Assembly (NCBI GenBank): GCA_030522415.1
Contig: CM060127.1
Coordinates: 16,821,314 to 16,885,313 of the forward strand
Source of the DNA: Channallabes apus
Taxonomy: Eukaryota; Chordata; Actinopteri; Siluriformes; Clariidae
Direction of reading: 5' to 3'
Length of the DNA: 64,000 bases
The notes under the pieces are model-generated. The model worked only from the letters and a program-made list of their open reading frames with translations, had not been told where the DNA came from and ran no database searches. The number at the start of each line of letters is the position of its first letter. Position 1 is the stretch's first letter. A program made the translations under genes and the position numbers. Below are positions 42,386 through 55,700 of the stretch, piece after piece.

Positions 42386-43008
42386 GCTGGTGATTGGCAT
42401 CCAAATTCTGGCAAAGGCCAGCACCTACAAAATCAACAAGACTGTCCTTCATGACAAGCCAATGTTCAATTGTTTTTTTTTTTTGCTGTTTCTGATGTTG
42501 AGCCAGAAGCTGGAACTGCCCCAAAACTGTTAACAAAAGCAGAGTTTTTTCTCATTACAGCTTACAGGGGGAATCCAGCTGCATTTCAAACTTCAAAGTG
42601 GGTAAGAGCTGCAATAACAAAACAGCTCTCCGCAACAAAAGTCAAGCAGAAGTTCAAACTCATGACTTGTAAGATGCTAGCTTCCAATACAATTTTGTGC
42701 CATTGATATTTAAGATTCAGTAGGGTGTGCTGTTCAGATCGCCACCTTGTAGTGGAAGTTCCCTAAGCTTTTAGGACAGACTATGTAACAACAAAACTTT
42801 TTCAGGAACTGTTTTAACCTGCTCAGAGCCTCGGTGAATCCAGAGCCTCTTCCGGGATGCTGGACATGAAGTGGACAGGAACAGGGCATATGTCTAAAGT
42901 CACCAATCCATCTACTGCATGTTTTTGGCAGTTTATTAAAAAAAAAAAAAAAAAAACAGAGAGCCTTGAGGAAAACCATGTTAACTCATAAAATATCATG
43001 CAAAACTA

Positions 43009-44380
43009 CAGGTCCTTCTCAAAAAATTAGCATATTGTGATAAAGTTCATTATTTTCTGTAATGTACTGATAAACATTAGACTTTCATATATTTTAGATT
43101 CATTACACACAACTGAAGTAGTTCAAGCCTTTTATTGTTTTAATATTGATGATTGTGGCCTACAGCTCATGAAAACCCAAAATCCCTATCTCAAAAAATT
43201 AGCATATCATGAAAAGGTTCTCTAAACGAGCTATTAACCTAATCATCTGAATCAACTAATTAACTCTAAACACCTGCAAAAGATTCCTGAGGCTTTTAAA
43301 AACTCCCAGCCTGGTTCACTACTCAAAACCGCAATCATGGGTAAGACTGCCGACCTGACTGCTGTCCAGAAGGCCATCATCAGCAAGACGGTAAGACACA
43401 GAAAGAAATTTCTGAACGAATAGGCTGTTCCCAGAGTGCTGTATCAAGGCACCTCAGTGGGAAGTCTGTGGGAAGGAAAAAGTGTGGCAGAAAACGCTGC
43501 ACAACGAGAAGAGGTGACCGGGCCCTGAGGAAGATTGTGGAGAAGGACCGATTCCAGACCTTGGGGGACCTGCGGAAGCAGTGGACTGAGTCTGGAGTAG
43601 AAACATCCAGAGCCACCGTGTACAGGCGTGTGCAGGAAATGGGCTACAGGTTGCAAATTTTGCATGTCATTCGGAAATCAAGGTGCCAGAGTCTGGAGGA
43701 AGACTGGGGAGAGGGAAATGCCAAAATGCCTGAAGTCCAGTGTCAAGTACCCACAGTCAGTGATGGTCTGGGGTGCCATGTCAGCTGCTGGTGTTGGTCC
43801 ACTGTGTTTTATCAAGGACAGGGTCAATGCAGCTAGATATCAGGAGATTTTGGAGCACTTCATGCTTCCATCTGCTGAAAAGCTTTATGGAGATGATGAT
43901 TTAATTTTTCAGCACGACCTGGCACCTGCTCACAGTGCCAAAACCACTGGTAAATGGTTTACTGACCATGGTATTAATGTGCTCAATTGGCCTGCCAACT
44001 CTCCTGACCTGAACCCCATAGAGAATCTGTGGGATATTGTGAAGAGAAAGTTGAGAGACACAAAACACAAGAATCTGCAAAAGGATTCCCAACCAAGTAT
44101 TGAGTGCATAACAGAACATAATTATTTGAAGGTTGACTTTTTTTTGTATTAAAAGCACTTTTCTTTTATTGGTCGGATGAAATATGCTAATTTTTTGAGA
44201 TTGGGATTTTGGGTTTTCATGAGCTGTATGCCACAATCATCAATATTAAAACAATAAAAGGCTTGAACTACTTCAGTTGTGTGTAATGAATCTAAAATAT
44301 ATGAAAGTCTAATGTTTATCAGTACATTACAGAAAATAATGAACTTCATCACAATATGCTAATTTTTTGAGAAGGACCTG
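43009..44380 (+). mobile_element. Tc1-family transposon, 1372 bp, deleted
   Basis: Inverted terminal repeats of about 200 bp start CAGGTCCTTCTCAAAAAATT and end with the complement; TA flanks both ends (43007-43008, 44381-44382). It carries a transposase pseudogene on the plus strand. Its termini differ from those of the Tc1 copy at 13294, so the two are separate families. Confidence 0.93.
43337..44152 (+). pseudogene. Tc1 transposase with internal deletion
   Basis: MGKTADLTAVQKAIISKTV starts the HTH region; a frameshift follows, then IGCSQSAVSRHLSG, a GRKKCGRKR hinge and RATVYRRVQEMGYR. The sequence then jumps to a segment normally well downstream (GNQGARVWRKTGER), so about 40 residues that would hold the first catalytic Asp (FSDES-type motif) are gone. 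The later QHDLAPAH and [12 protein letters not shown] motifs with the second Asp and the Glu remain. The C-terminal end is also replaced by unrelated-looking sequence. Inactive. Confidence 0.88.
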
Positions 44381-44382
44381 TA

Positions 44383-47300
44383 CTGTATACCACACAAATG
44401 GTTAAACAGATGACTTTGGAACTGTGAGGTGACAAAGATGAGGTGGCACTATCATGCCACCCAGAAACAATTAAATTAGTTATTTGATGGTTGTCTTTTC
44501 TCTACAAATCAACATGGTTTACAATACTTTATTTGTCTGTCCAGCAACAAATCCTCTGAGCTTCAGTGAGAACCTTTTATTGTGTTCCAACTGTAATTGG
44601 CCATATAAAACACTCTTTTTCACAACACTGACGAAAATGTCATCCAAACATGCCGAAACGCTGCTGAGAAAAGAGCCTTCCCCCAAGCAGGGTGGGATGG
44701 AAGACAATAGTTTCTACTTTCCTAGACGACAAATGAATAGAAACAGGCTTGTTGGAATGGAGCTGGGAAAAGATCCAAAATTAGACGATGTGTCTGTTGA
44801 AGAGGAAATATTTGGGACAAAGCAGGAGATGGCCCCAAAGAACAGAAAGAGAAAGAATACAGGGTGAGGATGGTTGCTGTGATGTTCTGCTCTCCCGCCT
44901 ACAATAATGAGGGATTATTGTAGGCGATTGCCCTAAAGTTACACACTAATTACAAGGACTGTGCTTTTTTTTTCTTCCTTTTTTTTAATGAGGGAATTGG
45001 AAGAACCTTGCTACAATGATTCAAAATACACAAATTATATTTATATATAAGCATGGTTTCTGTATTCATAGACTTGTTTAATTTACATTTAAGTAAATTT
45101 AACCTATTACCGAGATAAAAAGCAAAATTCATAATATAACAAATAATAAAAAAATTATTCATGTAAAAACTTTGGAGAAGCCAAACACGATATGGTTGGT
45201 GTGAGCCTACAGTATTTAGTCTGGCTACCCCTTTCCCACGTTTGTCCTCTGTGTCTTCTTTTCATTTTGCTCTGTTCTTCTTGACTTTAGGTTTTATTTG
45301 TCCATGTTAATCTCCCTGCCACAGTGCATCACATACCACTGACCTGCCTCACCATATGCCACCTTTGACTGTAGTTGCTGTTGCCTGATTTAATCTTTCA
45401 CACCAATCCAAACACATCAACACATCAAAAGAATGGCATCTGAACTATCTTCTTATTAGCAAGAATTTTGGTAAAAGGACTTTTTTTGAGCCAAAAGACA
45501 GAGAAGTAGTTATACAAAAGAAAACCATCTCAGGATTTTGGAATTTTTTATAAAATCCTGTGCACAACTACAAGATGACCATTCGTGTCAGTAGGGTCAA
45601 GGGTTGCTACCAGAAACTGTCCAGTCTCTTGAGTTTCCAAACTTCATGACAGCCTAATCAGAGGTCAGCGCCAGGTTGACTCCTTTTAGGTTGACTCTGA
45701 TCCACACACTGACTCGTTTTACAACAAACACTGAGTCAGTGAATTATGCCTCAAGTCTACAAGCATTTAAAAGTACTGAAACAGCAGTGGCATTAAATGA
45801 TCCATACAGAATCACGTGGGTTGAAATCACAGGATGTGCAGGAATTTCTGTTAATGTAGCAATAAGACATTATAAAAAAATAGTTGAAGTCACATAATTA
45901 CAGAGATTACTGTACCGCAGCTCACATTCTTCTGGCTAAAGCAGCTTTTCAAAAGTCCCAGTGTCACACTGTCGCTGGTCAGATGAGTACGTTTTCCACT
46001 GACATTTATTTGTTCTGTCTTTTTACAAAAACCCAGATTGAATGATATAGATGCATCATGAGCAAACCAGATTGAAAAGTGTCAAGAAACTCCCTGAGGT
46101 GACAAAGAGAAAGAAGAATGAATCTTTAGGGGAACCAGACTCAAAAAAGAACTCATCTGGCTGACAACAAATTGTTGGATTATAACTTGTGGCAGTATAC
46201 AGGTGTAAAAAAAAAAAAAAAAAAGTTACAAGTGTGTTGGAAGTTTAGTATGAGCAGATTATGAATAAGACTCATGGAATGAGCACAGGACAGTATTTTG
46301 ATCATAGCTGGGTTGGTAGAAATCCACAGCATCCAGAAGAGATTCTTCACTGGAGCAGGAGTGAGACGTGGGTGTCAACAGTCTTTGGAAACGTAATCAT
46401 GTGAAACCATTAACATCAGAAGACAGTGAATCAGAATTCTCCAATTAAAACTAGACCATCAGGATTAGATATATATCTAATATATCATCATATATATTAC
46501 GTGGTCCAGACAGGAACCACGTAATACTGTATATAAAATGTTGCCTTTTGATGGACACGTCCACTTCTCATCCAGCATGTTTTGGCACTCACATTATTTA
46601 TTTTAAATAAGCATGATTTTTATTCCAACAATTTGAAATACTGTATGGATGTTGAATTCCCCTTTGCTATGTATGGCAGATACATGACCTTACAGATATG
46701 CAGATGTATGTAATACATACACATTCTAAAGGTTAAATGATCCACAGATATAGTACAGGGGCTAACATTTTACATCTGAATACAGAGACAGACCTACAGA
46801 CACCCACACATAGAAAAAAAAACTGAGTATTGATGTCATTTTAAAAGTATTTCCCTATTTGTATCACGCATATGTTCCTCTTTCAGAAGATAAAATTGAA
46901 ATGTTAACTGTTGGTGCTTTTATTTAGTTATATTGTATAAGAGAAATGTTCATCACAAAACCTAGCAAATATAGCATAGAACACAAAACAGATGATGAAT
47001 TAATCATTATGTATTTAAATTCAAAGGTTTGTTCTAGTGGATTACATTAACGTAACTGTTCCTACATTAGTACAGTATAAAATGGTAGTGTACGTTAGGT
47101 AACATTTGAATGAACAAAAAATAAAATGATAGTTTAAAAATCTGAATGTAATATTTAATATTTACATTGATTTCAAACTCTTAAACCTCCCTTGAGCAGG
47201 CTTTATGGATTCCCTCAGTTGTAATATTAACCACTGCAAGGCAAAGTTCTTAGAAAAAGTTCAAGTAAGCCACCAATTTGTTTTAAGGCCCATCCCACTC

Positions 47301-47700
47301 CCACACTTATAAACAAGGTGATTTTTACAATTCTGATGCAGACAACCAATGGCTATAGCCAACCACATCATTCTGTTTCCATGGTGTGCTGGGTTTCTTG
47401 CATTGAATTTTAGTGGTTATTGGCCCACACAACACTAACCTCAAGTATACATACTATGACCTTGTCACCAATTGCGGTATTTCTTTGCTACATTATGACA
47501 GTATAATTTGGCTCTAAGATTCAGTACTCTACTCCTACATCATTCCAAGTGAACACACGTAATCTCCCTGAACACGTTGAGGTTTTTCCGGAAGTGTACT
47601 ATGGCCTTGGGAACTTCATACTGACCACAAAACAGTGGTGGAAATTTAGTTTACAGACTGTTTTTTTGTAGTTGTTGTTAAAAGTGCTAAATTTATTCCA
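44383..47700. other. Intergenic, gene-poor
   Basis: No gene supported. The longest frame (44484-44867, 127 codons) is Lys/Arg-rich at its end but has no known family. Perfect hairpins lie at 44896-44926 and 46496-46525. Confidence 0.5.
44896..44926. repeat. Perfect 13-bp-arm hairpin
   Basis: CGCCTACAATAAT, loop GAGGG, ATTATTGTAGGCG. The arms are exact complements. Confidence 0.9.
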
Positions 47701-47714
47701 GCGACACAAATGTA

Positions 47715-48135
47715 CAGTACAAGGGGCATTTAGGACAAAAACCAGGACTTTTGATTTTTGTGCAAAATAACAACACAGTTATGAGTAACAACTGCTGTTA
47801 TTTCTCTATATTATCCCGTGCTGCACTAATGCATTTACCGCAGTGTTTCACTAGTGCTTGGATACCATCTAAGTTCACCAAGGTAGAACTTTTTCTTAGT
47901 ATTTTAGAGCAATGATTGGACTGCCTGTTTTACGTCTAAATTGTTGGACTCCCAGGAACTCTTTTATTGGCTTGGAGTGAGGTCAGGACTCTATGGGGGA
48001 GGTGGCAATGACGCCCAGCCAACTTCCTATAATGTGCAAGTGGTTCAGTGCGCTAGAATGAAGTCTTGTAGTGTCCTTCAAATACAAGCTGATGACATGT
48101 AACCTGTTGTTTCATAAGGATCAGGTGTTCCACTT
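47715..48135 (-). pseudogene. Mariner transposase fossil, second copy
   Basis: On the minus strand the order W-AGW, SPDLTPSQ, KEFLGVQQF-like and KHW-like pieces parallels the fossil at 12505. The low-coordinate end (GGGGCATTTAGGAC, ACTTTTGATTTTTGTGC) resembles the same terminal repeat. Heavily interrupted. Confidence 0.55.
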
Positions 48136-48139
48136 GTTG

Positions 48140-49929
48140 AATGTTCATGAGTGCAGTGGGCTTCGAGCCACCTCAACTCGGCTCGTCATTTACAGACGCT
48201 GTGGCTAAGTGTCTCATAATAACCATATTGTGGTTGAAGTCTTCTGTAAATGTCAATCAATTTTATGCCATAATTTTTGCAAGAAAGTTCTTCACAAGTC
48301 CTGGTTTCGTCATAAAACAAATTAGCCATATTATATTATACTGTATAATAATAAAGTACATGACCCACACTAGTATTTTATCAAGAATGGCAATTCAATA
48401 TCCAATTGAAACATTAAAGTCTGAAACCACTGGGCAATTGTGTCATCACTGCATTTGATAACTTCTGGGAATTGATTCAAGTGATTCTGGTCATCTTTTC
48501 AAAGCTTAGTTGGTTACCAACCATAATAATTAGTGGTAAGAGTTTCCTCGTAATGTAAACGCTTCAGATTTTACAAGAAGAGACCTGTGGCTTTTTGACA
48601 AAAACATGGGAATTTACATCAACCACACTGAGGTAAACTAGAATATCTCGCTACAATATTTGTGTATAAGCGCATAAACAAAGTGCAAAACTATACACTG
48701 AAAAACGCTATTTCAAAAACATGCAAGTATTTCTAGGGTTTACTGATATCAAAAGGTTTTCAGTGAGGAGGTGCTTATTTTTATTTTTGAAAGGAGTCTA
48801 CATGTTGATATTAATCTTTGGAGCTAGCACTAATGTCACGTCAAATAGAATTGAGAATTTTTCATGCTCTAATGTAATGATCATTAATCATTCCTGCTTT
48901 AAAGCGTATTATAAAACATTCAGGGATATAATTGTATTAATATGACATGGTTTGTGATATATTGAAAACATCCTAAAACATGAAAGAAATCCTTCCTAAT
49001 CTCAAAAACAAACCAACGGCTAGCAAGCTAATTCTGTGTGATGAATTAATATCAGTCTGCTTGCTTATGAAGGATGTACCACGCACATCTGGTACAATCA
49101 GCCGCCAGAGGTCCCCCCCCCCCTTTCATTAGCACAGATGTGACCTCAACCTAGAAGGCAGTAAAAAGATTATATGATTGCTTACATGGGATCTGTCTGG
49201 ACCTTTTTCCTGCTTCTGCTGCTGTTTAAAAATGATTGTATTTCACAGTTTTTCTCTTGAGGAACTTACAAATGTTGGCTTACGTTTCAGGAAAACAGTT
49301 CTAACATTGCCCACATTCATAGGGAAGAAGATCAAACAAACAACAGAAAAAAGCTGGAAAAGGAAGGAAAAACAGTATTTATCAACCACTACGGTCTATG
49401 CTTCATTAGACTAGCCGCAGGACTACCCTGACCTTCACCTCATTTCTGAGCCCAGTAAAAGCATGTTTTGGTTGCATGGAGGGAGTTTAGGGGACTTTCC
49501 GGTCGGTATAAACACACCAGACTCTTATTTGCATTACACATGCTGACCAAAAGTCTTCTGTACAAGCCATGAATAAAAACAGGCTTTGCCCACAACCTGA
49601 ATCATGCAAGTCCCCGAAGTGACATAGTGTTTTTTGTTTTTTTAATGGTGTGCCCATGAGATATGCTGAGATAAAATCTCTAAAAACTAAAAAAGTATTT
49701 AATGACCATAAAGTTTTATAAATCGTCTGGTCATGAAAAAAAAGTCATCATTTTAGAAGGGTCAAATTATTCATCTGCATCAAGCAAAGAAAACTATCCA
49801 TACTGTATTTAGTTTTACTGGAACTTTGTTAAGAACTCTTCAACACATTATTGCAACTTGGAATGATAGTGCTGAACCGATGGTTTAATTATTGATCTGC
49901 ATCAAGAAGAAGAAGAAGAAGACTATAAG
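48140..49929. other. Intergenic, no gene seen
   Basis: AT-rich; a 12-base C run at 49112-49123. Nothing else recognised. Confidence 0.5.
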
Positions 49930-50410
49930 ACCATTTATTAGTGAGACTAATCAGAAAAAAGGCTTAATTTTGCTAAAGGGAAGAAGCATATGGAAAAAGT
50001 CATGTGGTCTGATGAGTTTAGATTGACCCTATACAAGAGGGACGGGCGTATCAGGGTAAGAAAGGAAGCACATGAAGCAATGCGCCCACCATGCATAGTA
50101 CCCATTGTACATGTCTCTGGAGGCAGTGTTATGATCTGGGGTTGCTACTGCTTGTCTGGTTTAGACTTAGCAAGACAGTCAATGAAATGAATATACTGGG
50201 TGACACGGTTATCAACCCTATGTACAGTATTTTTTTCTTCCCTGATGGCACAGGACTCTAGGATTCAGACTGTGAAAGAGTGGTTCTGGGAGCATGAGGA
50301 ATAATTTATTTATTTTTTTACACGAACTTGTTACCAGTGTGTGCTGTAATCTACTGTAAAGGTGTGAATGAAATCTTAGAGTGTGTGGCCTTTTTTTGGC
50401 CAGGCAGTAT
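49930..50410 (+). pseudogene. Tc1-like transposase fragment
   Basis: One open stretch (49990-50190) reads KVMWSDEFRLTLYKRDGRIR, then RPPCIVPIVHVSGGSVMIWG, the Tc1 catalytic middle with the first Asp in WSDE. The rest is decayed; TTTTTGGCCAGGCAGTATAT at 50393-50412 resembles a terminal repeat. Confidence 0.8.
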
Positions 50411-50412
50411 AT

Positions 50413-51780
50413 TACAGCAACAAAATGCCAAAGTTGTAGTTACAAGTGTAATTTGAGCTTATACTTAATGCCTGGGCTTCAGTTAATTATTTGGCAAAAC
50501 ATCTTTCGGGTGAGATAATGAGATAAAGTATATCAATAACTGGCATGCTTAGGATCTGGTGAAAGCAGTGCTATCATTAAGGAAGTTAAATAACTAATTG
50601 CTCTGTGTCATTTTACAATAAATAGTTTATAGAAGTTGTTCATAGCCATGTAACAAATCTCAAAAATCTTAATTCATGGCCTTAATATATCAAATTGTGG
50701 ACATACCTTGTGCAAAGAATAAAACATGCTTGCCAATGCTTTACCCCAAGATTACAAAATTAATTGACTGCTAAATGACATTATAATACATTATGCAGCA
50801 TCCTGACATCACTTACGTTAGAGCAGCTATAAACAGTCATTCTCTCATGAACTTCTCTTTTTTTCTCTGGAAGTTAATAAGACAGGAAGTACAGCATATT
50901 ATGTCACAGAGAAAATGGAAACCCCAACACTGCTGTCTTGACTTTTTTGTTGCAGAAAATTATAGACCATTACAAAGGACTGAAACTGATTCCCTGTTGG
51001 ACCAGTTCAACCCCAGTCAGGAAACCAACCTTAGTCACAGAGGGACTGCATGAACCAGTGCATAAAAGAGTTAGATTTGTGTCAGGAAGGGCAGATTAAG
51101 ACCTTTGCCATATCGAATGCACAGACCTAGTGACCCAGCCATACAAAATAGCTTCCTCATGTAAATGATCATCTGTTTTCCTTTGTCAAAATACACCAGT
51201 CTTAACATGACATTATGACAACATCATGACATTAACATCTCATTAAGAGAATGAATCAACGCCTTCGGACCAATCAGAATTAAGAATCCAAAGTTAATCA
51301 GTGCAGTGATGTAATCATCATCATCATCACTGTGACTAGTAACAGCTGTAGGTCACTTTTAGATTTAACTAGAAAAGCGTGGGCGAGAGCAATGATGCAG
51401 GCGCGTACTCAGATCTCAGTAAGTCATTCGATAAGATACAAGAAAACCACAACCACGATATCTTGCGACTCATTTGCAGGTTTTTTAATTATTTTTTTTA
51501 AATTAAGCAAAACATGTAAACTTGTTTATTGAGTCTAGGATCACATGGTCTTCAGGAAAAGACATAATGACTTGTGGTAATATTAAACTGTTAATATTAC
51601 TGAGCCTGCAGAAAATTCCATCCCTTCAGATAGTCTTAATTTCGTCTTATAAACAATTTTTTTAATGCAGTTTTACCACACTGTTCCTGTTATAGTATAC
51701 CTATGAATATAAAAATTTAATAGATCACAATTCTCAGTGGGAGTCCAGATACTGATACTGATATTACTATTGTATAGTCT
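50413..51780. other. Intergenic, no gene seen
   Basis: Nothing recognised beyond short AT-rich frames. Confidence 0.5.
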
Positions 51781-51790
51781 TTAGAATAGG

Positions 51791-52304
51791 CAGTGGTGTC
51801 AAAAGTATTGACATTCATTACTTGAGTAGAAGTATAGATACTAGGGTTCAAAAATACTTCTTTAGAAGTTGAAGTATCAACCCAAGCTTTTTACTTAAGT
51901 AAAAGTTTAAAAGTACTGGTTTCAAAACTACTTAAAGTATAAAAGTAAAAGTACCGTGAAGGGCGACAAAAGCATTAAGGTCTTGCCTTCTGATCATACG
52001 ACCGGGGGTGGGGGGGGGGGTGCGGGAGTTGTGCGCATTCTAATCATGCGAGGGGGGGGGTGTTGTGCGCGTTCTTATCATGCAACTGGGGGGGGGGGGG
52101 GTTGCGCGTTCTGATCATAAAAATAGAGTAACGAGGCTATTTTTAAAATGTAAGGAGTAGAAAGTACAGATAATTGCTTAAAAATGTAAGGAGTAGAAGT
52201 AAAAAGTCGGCTGAAAAATTATTACTTCAGTAAAGTATAGATACCCAAAATTTCTACTTAAGTAAGGTAACGAAGTATTTGTACTTCGTTACTTGACACC
52301 TCTG
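51791..52304. mobile_element. hAT non-autonomous element with G-rich core (514 bp)
   Basis: Termini CAGTGGTGTCAA / TTGACACCTCTG lie inside the 8-bp duplication AGAATAGG (51783-51790, 52305-52312). Subterminal arms with AAGTATAGATAC and ACTTAAGTA are inverted relative to one another. The centre holds a G-rich tandem repeat (51989-52118). No coding capacity. Confidence 0.93.
51989..52118. repeat. G-rich minisatellite (3 units)
   Basis: Units start TTCTGATCAT / TTCTAATCAT / TTCTTATCAT, each followed by a run of 9 or more G and GTTGTGCGCG-type sequence, with a fourth partial start. The G runs could form G-quadruplexes. Confidence 0.85.
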
Positions 52305-52429
52305 AGAATAGGTCTCACCATCCATCCATGTAGGAACCTCTGTAGTCTCTGTAGTCCAACTAGGGACTGTGGAGGCCAATGGTCACCATTGTATTTATTC
52401 CCATTTCTATGATCATGGTAGGACCTCCA

Positions 52430-52520
52430 GTCAACATTCACACATTCACAATTCGGGAATTTTAAATTAGCCTAATATGCGTGTCCTTGGACTGTGGGAG
52501 GAAACTGGAGTGCACGGTTT
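52430..52520 (-). mobile_element. V-SINE fragment
   Basis: GTGTCCTTGGACTGTGGGAG and GAAACTGGAGTGCACGG are reverse-complement V-SINE core; the head is missing. Confidence 0.65.
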
Positions 52521-52854
52521 TTTATTTAATAAACTAGTGAGGGCTTGATATATGAGTGGTATGCATGCACTTGTTTTCAGAGCGTCACATGATCACAGTT
52601 GAACCAATGCTTCTCCTCTCTCTTGTGCTGTGGTATTGTGGGTAATAATATCCCATGCTCAGGCTCAGTGAGTGTGCGTCACTCGTACGGTCAACATTCG
52701 TACACTCGTGTTCAGTTTATCATAACATTGTGACCATGTGTGTGTGTGCGCGGAAAGCATTTTTTAATTTTATTTTGTGTCCAAGTGTAGTGACGGTTCT
52801 GCACAGCAACAACGTCTCCTGCGAAGAAAAAAAAAAGTTTAAAAGGCTGTAGCA

Positions 52855-53440
52855 GTGCGGGAGATGAATCAGTTTATTGTTGCTGGAGATTTTAACCATG
52901 AAAATCTCAAGTCATTGCTCTCTAAATTCCATCAGTATGTGGACTTTGCAATGAGAGGGGAAAACACACTGGATTTTGTTTACACAAACATCCCCGGCCC
53001 CACATCGGCTACTCAGACTACATCTCTGTTATGCCTACTCCAGTGACACATGGCGCATGTAGCAGGGTATACAAGCCATCACCAACTATAGGAGATCACA
53101 TGCCTTTGACAATGACAGCTCCCTTCCAGATGTGCTAAACAACTTCTACGCTTGTGTCTATGTTCGACACACAGAACAACGTGACAGCGAGGAAGACCAC
53201 CCCTCCTCCCAACGACCGGGTGCAATGCCTCACCATAGCTGATGTAAGGAAAACTCTACGCAGAGTCAACATATGTACAGCTGCCAGACCAGACAATATA
53301 TTTGGCACAGTGGTCAGAGAATGTGCTGAACAGCTGGAAGATGTTCTTACTGACATCTTCAACATCTCTCTGAGCAGTGCTGTCGTTCCTACGTACTTCA
53401 AGATCACCACCATCATCTGAAGAAGTCTTCTGTGTAATGT
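52855..53440 (+). mobile_element. L2/CR1-like LINE, copy A (broken)
   Basis: Open pieces match copy B: FIVAGDFNHENLKSLL and FAMRGENTLDFVYTNIPG (end of the apurinic endonuclease domain), then after a gap [11 protein letters not shown] and [11 protein letters not shown] (start of the reverse transcriptase). The middle is missing and stops are frequent. Confidence 0.85.
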
Positions 53441-55618
53441 CTAACTGTATACAAAGATCAGTGAACTGCAAAATGCACACCCGGATGGACTGTTTATTGT
53501 TGTTGTAGATTTCAACCATGCAAATCTCAAGTCAGTGCTTCCTAGATTCCATCAATATGTGGACTTTGCAACGAGAGGGGAAAACACGCTGAATCTTGTT
53601 TACACAAACATCCCTGGCGCATATCGGGCAGAGCCCCGCCCCCACCTCGACTATTCAGACCACATCTCTGTTATGCTAATTCCAGCATACAGACCACTCG
53701 TCAGGCGTTCAAAACCGGTTCTGAAGCAGGTGAAAACGTGGCCAGCAGAAGCCATGTCTGCTCTTCAGGACTGTTTCGAGAGCACTGACTGGAACATGTT
53801 TAGGGAGGCTGCAAATTACGGCGACTTCACCGACTTGGAGGAGTACACGTCATCAGTGACCAGCTACATCAACAAATGCACCGATGACATCACTCTCTCC
53901 ACTCGCACTTCTGAAGACCCGAAACTCTGCCTTCAAAGCGGGAGATAAGATGGTGCTTAGAAGAGCAAGGGCCAAACTTTCTCGGGCCATCAGAGAGGCG
54001 AAGCGCGCACACGCCCAGAGAATCCACAACCACTTCACAGACATCGGCGACACACGGCACATGAGGCAGGGCTTACAAGCCATCACTGAATACAGGATGA
54101 CATCACCTGCCTGTGACGGTGACGGCTCCCTCCCAGATGCGCTGAACAACTTCTACGCTCGGTTCGACAAGCAGAACGACGTGGCGACGAGGAAGACCAC
54201 CCCTCCTCCGAATGACCAGGTGCTGTGTCTCACTACAGCTGATGTGAGGAAAACTCTACGCAGAGTCAACTCACGTAAAGCTGCTGGACCAGACAACATC
54301 CCAGGCAGAGTGCTCAGAGAATGTGCGGAACAGCTGGCAGATGTTCTTACCGACATCTTCAACATTTCTCTGAGTAGCACCATCATTCCCACGTGCTTCA
54401 AGGCCACCACCATCGTACCTGTGCCCAAGAAGTCTTCTGTGTCCTGTCTCAATGACTACCGTCTCCCGTTGCACTTACACCCACCATTATGAAGTGCTTC
54501 GATCGGCTCGTCATGAGACACATCAAGACCCTGCTGCCTCCCTCACTAGACCCACTGAAATTTGCGTACCATCCTAATCGCTCAACGGACGACGCCATCT
54601 CCACTACACTTCATCTTGCCCTCACACACTTGGACAAGAAGGACACATACATTCAAATGCTGTACATAGATTTCAGCTCAGCATTCAACACTATCATCCC
54701 CCAACAACTGATCGGGAAGCTGAACCTGTTGGGCCTGAACACCTCCCTCTGCAACTGGATAGTGGACTTTCTGACCGGAGGCCTCAGTCAGTACGGATCA
54801 GGAACTGCACCTCCAGCACCACCACACTGAGCACTGGGGCCCCACAAGGCTGTGTGCTTAGTCCCCTGCTGTTCACACTGCTGACTCACGACTGTGTAGC
54901 AACACACAGTTCGAATCACATCATTAAGTTCGCTGATGACACGACCGTGGTGGGTCTCATTAGCAAGAACGACGAGTCAGCGTACAGAGAGGAATTGCAG
55001 AGGCTAACGGACTGGTGTAAAGACAACAACCTGTCTCTGAATGTTGACAAGACAAAGGAGATGGTTGTTGACTTTAGGAAGGCACGAGGCGACCATTCTC
55101 CGCTGAGCATTGACGGCTTCTCTGTGGAGATCGTCGAAAGCACCAAATTCCTGGGCGTCCACCTGGAGAAGGACCTCAGCTGGTCCCTCAACACCAGCTC
55201 CCTACACAAGAAAGCCCAACAGCGTCTCTTCTTTTTAAGAAGACTGAGGAGGGTCAAGCTTCCACCACCGATCCTGACCACCTTCTAAGAGGAACTATCG
55301 AGAGCATCCAGAACAATTGCATCACTGTCTGGTTTGGGAATTGTGCTATATCGGACCGCAAGACCCTACAGCGGATAGTGAGAACAGCAGAGATGATCAT
55401 CGGGGTCTCTCTCCCCTCTACTGAGGACATCTACACCACACGCTGCATCCGCAAAGCCACCAGCATTGTGGCTGATCGGACAAACCCTTCTCACACACAC
55501 TTCACACTCCTGCCATCTGGAAAAAGGTACCGAAGCATTCGGGCACACACATCCAGACTGTGCAGCAGCTTTTTTCCACAAGCTATTCGTCTTCTTAACA
55601 AAAAGGGATTGGACTGAT

Positions 55619-55700
<82 letters not shown>

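Noticed and set aside
44484..44867. 127-codon open frame with a Lys/Arg-rich end
   Set aside because: No recognisable domain, AT-rich region, no splice or promoter support. Likely chance.
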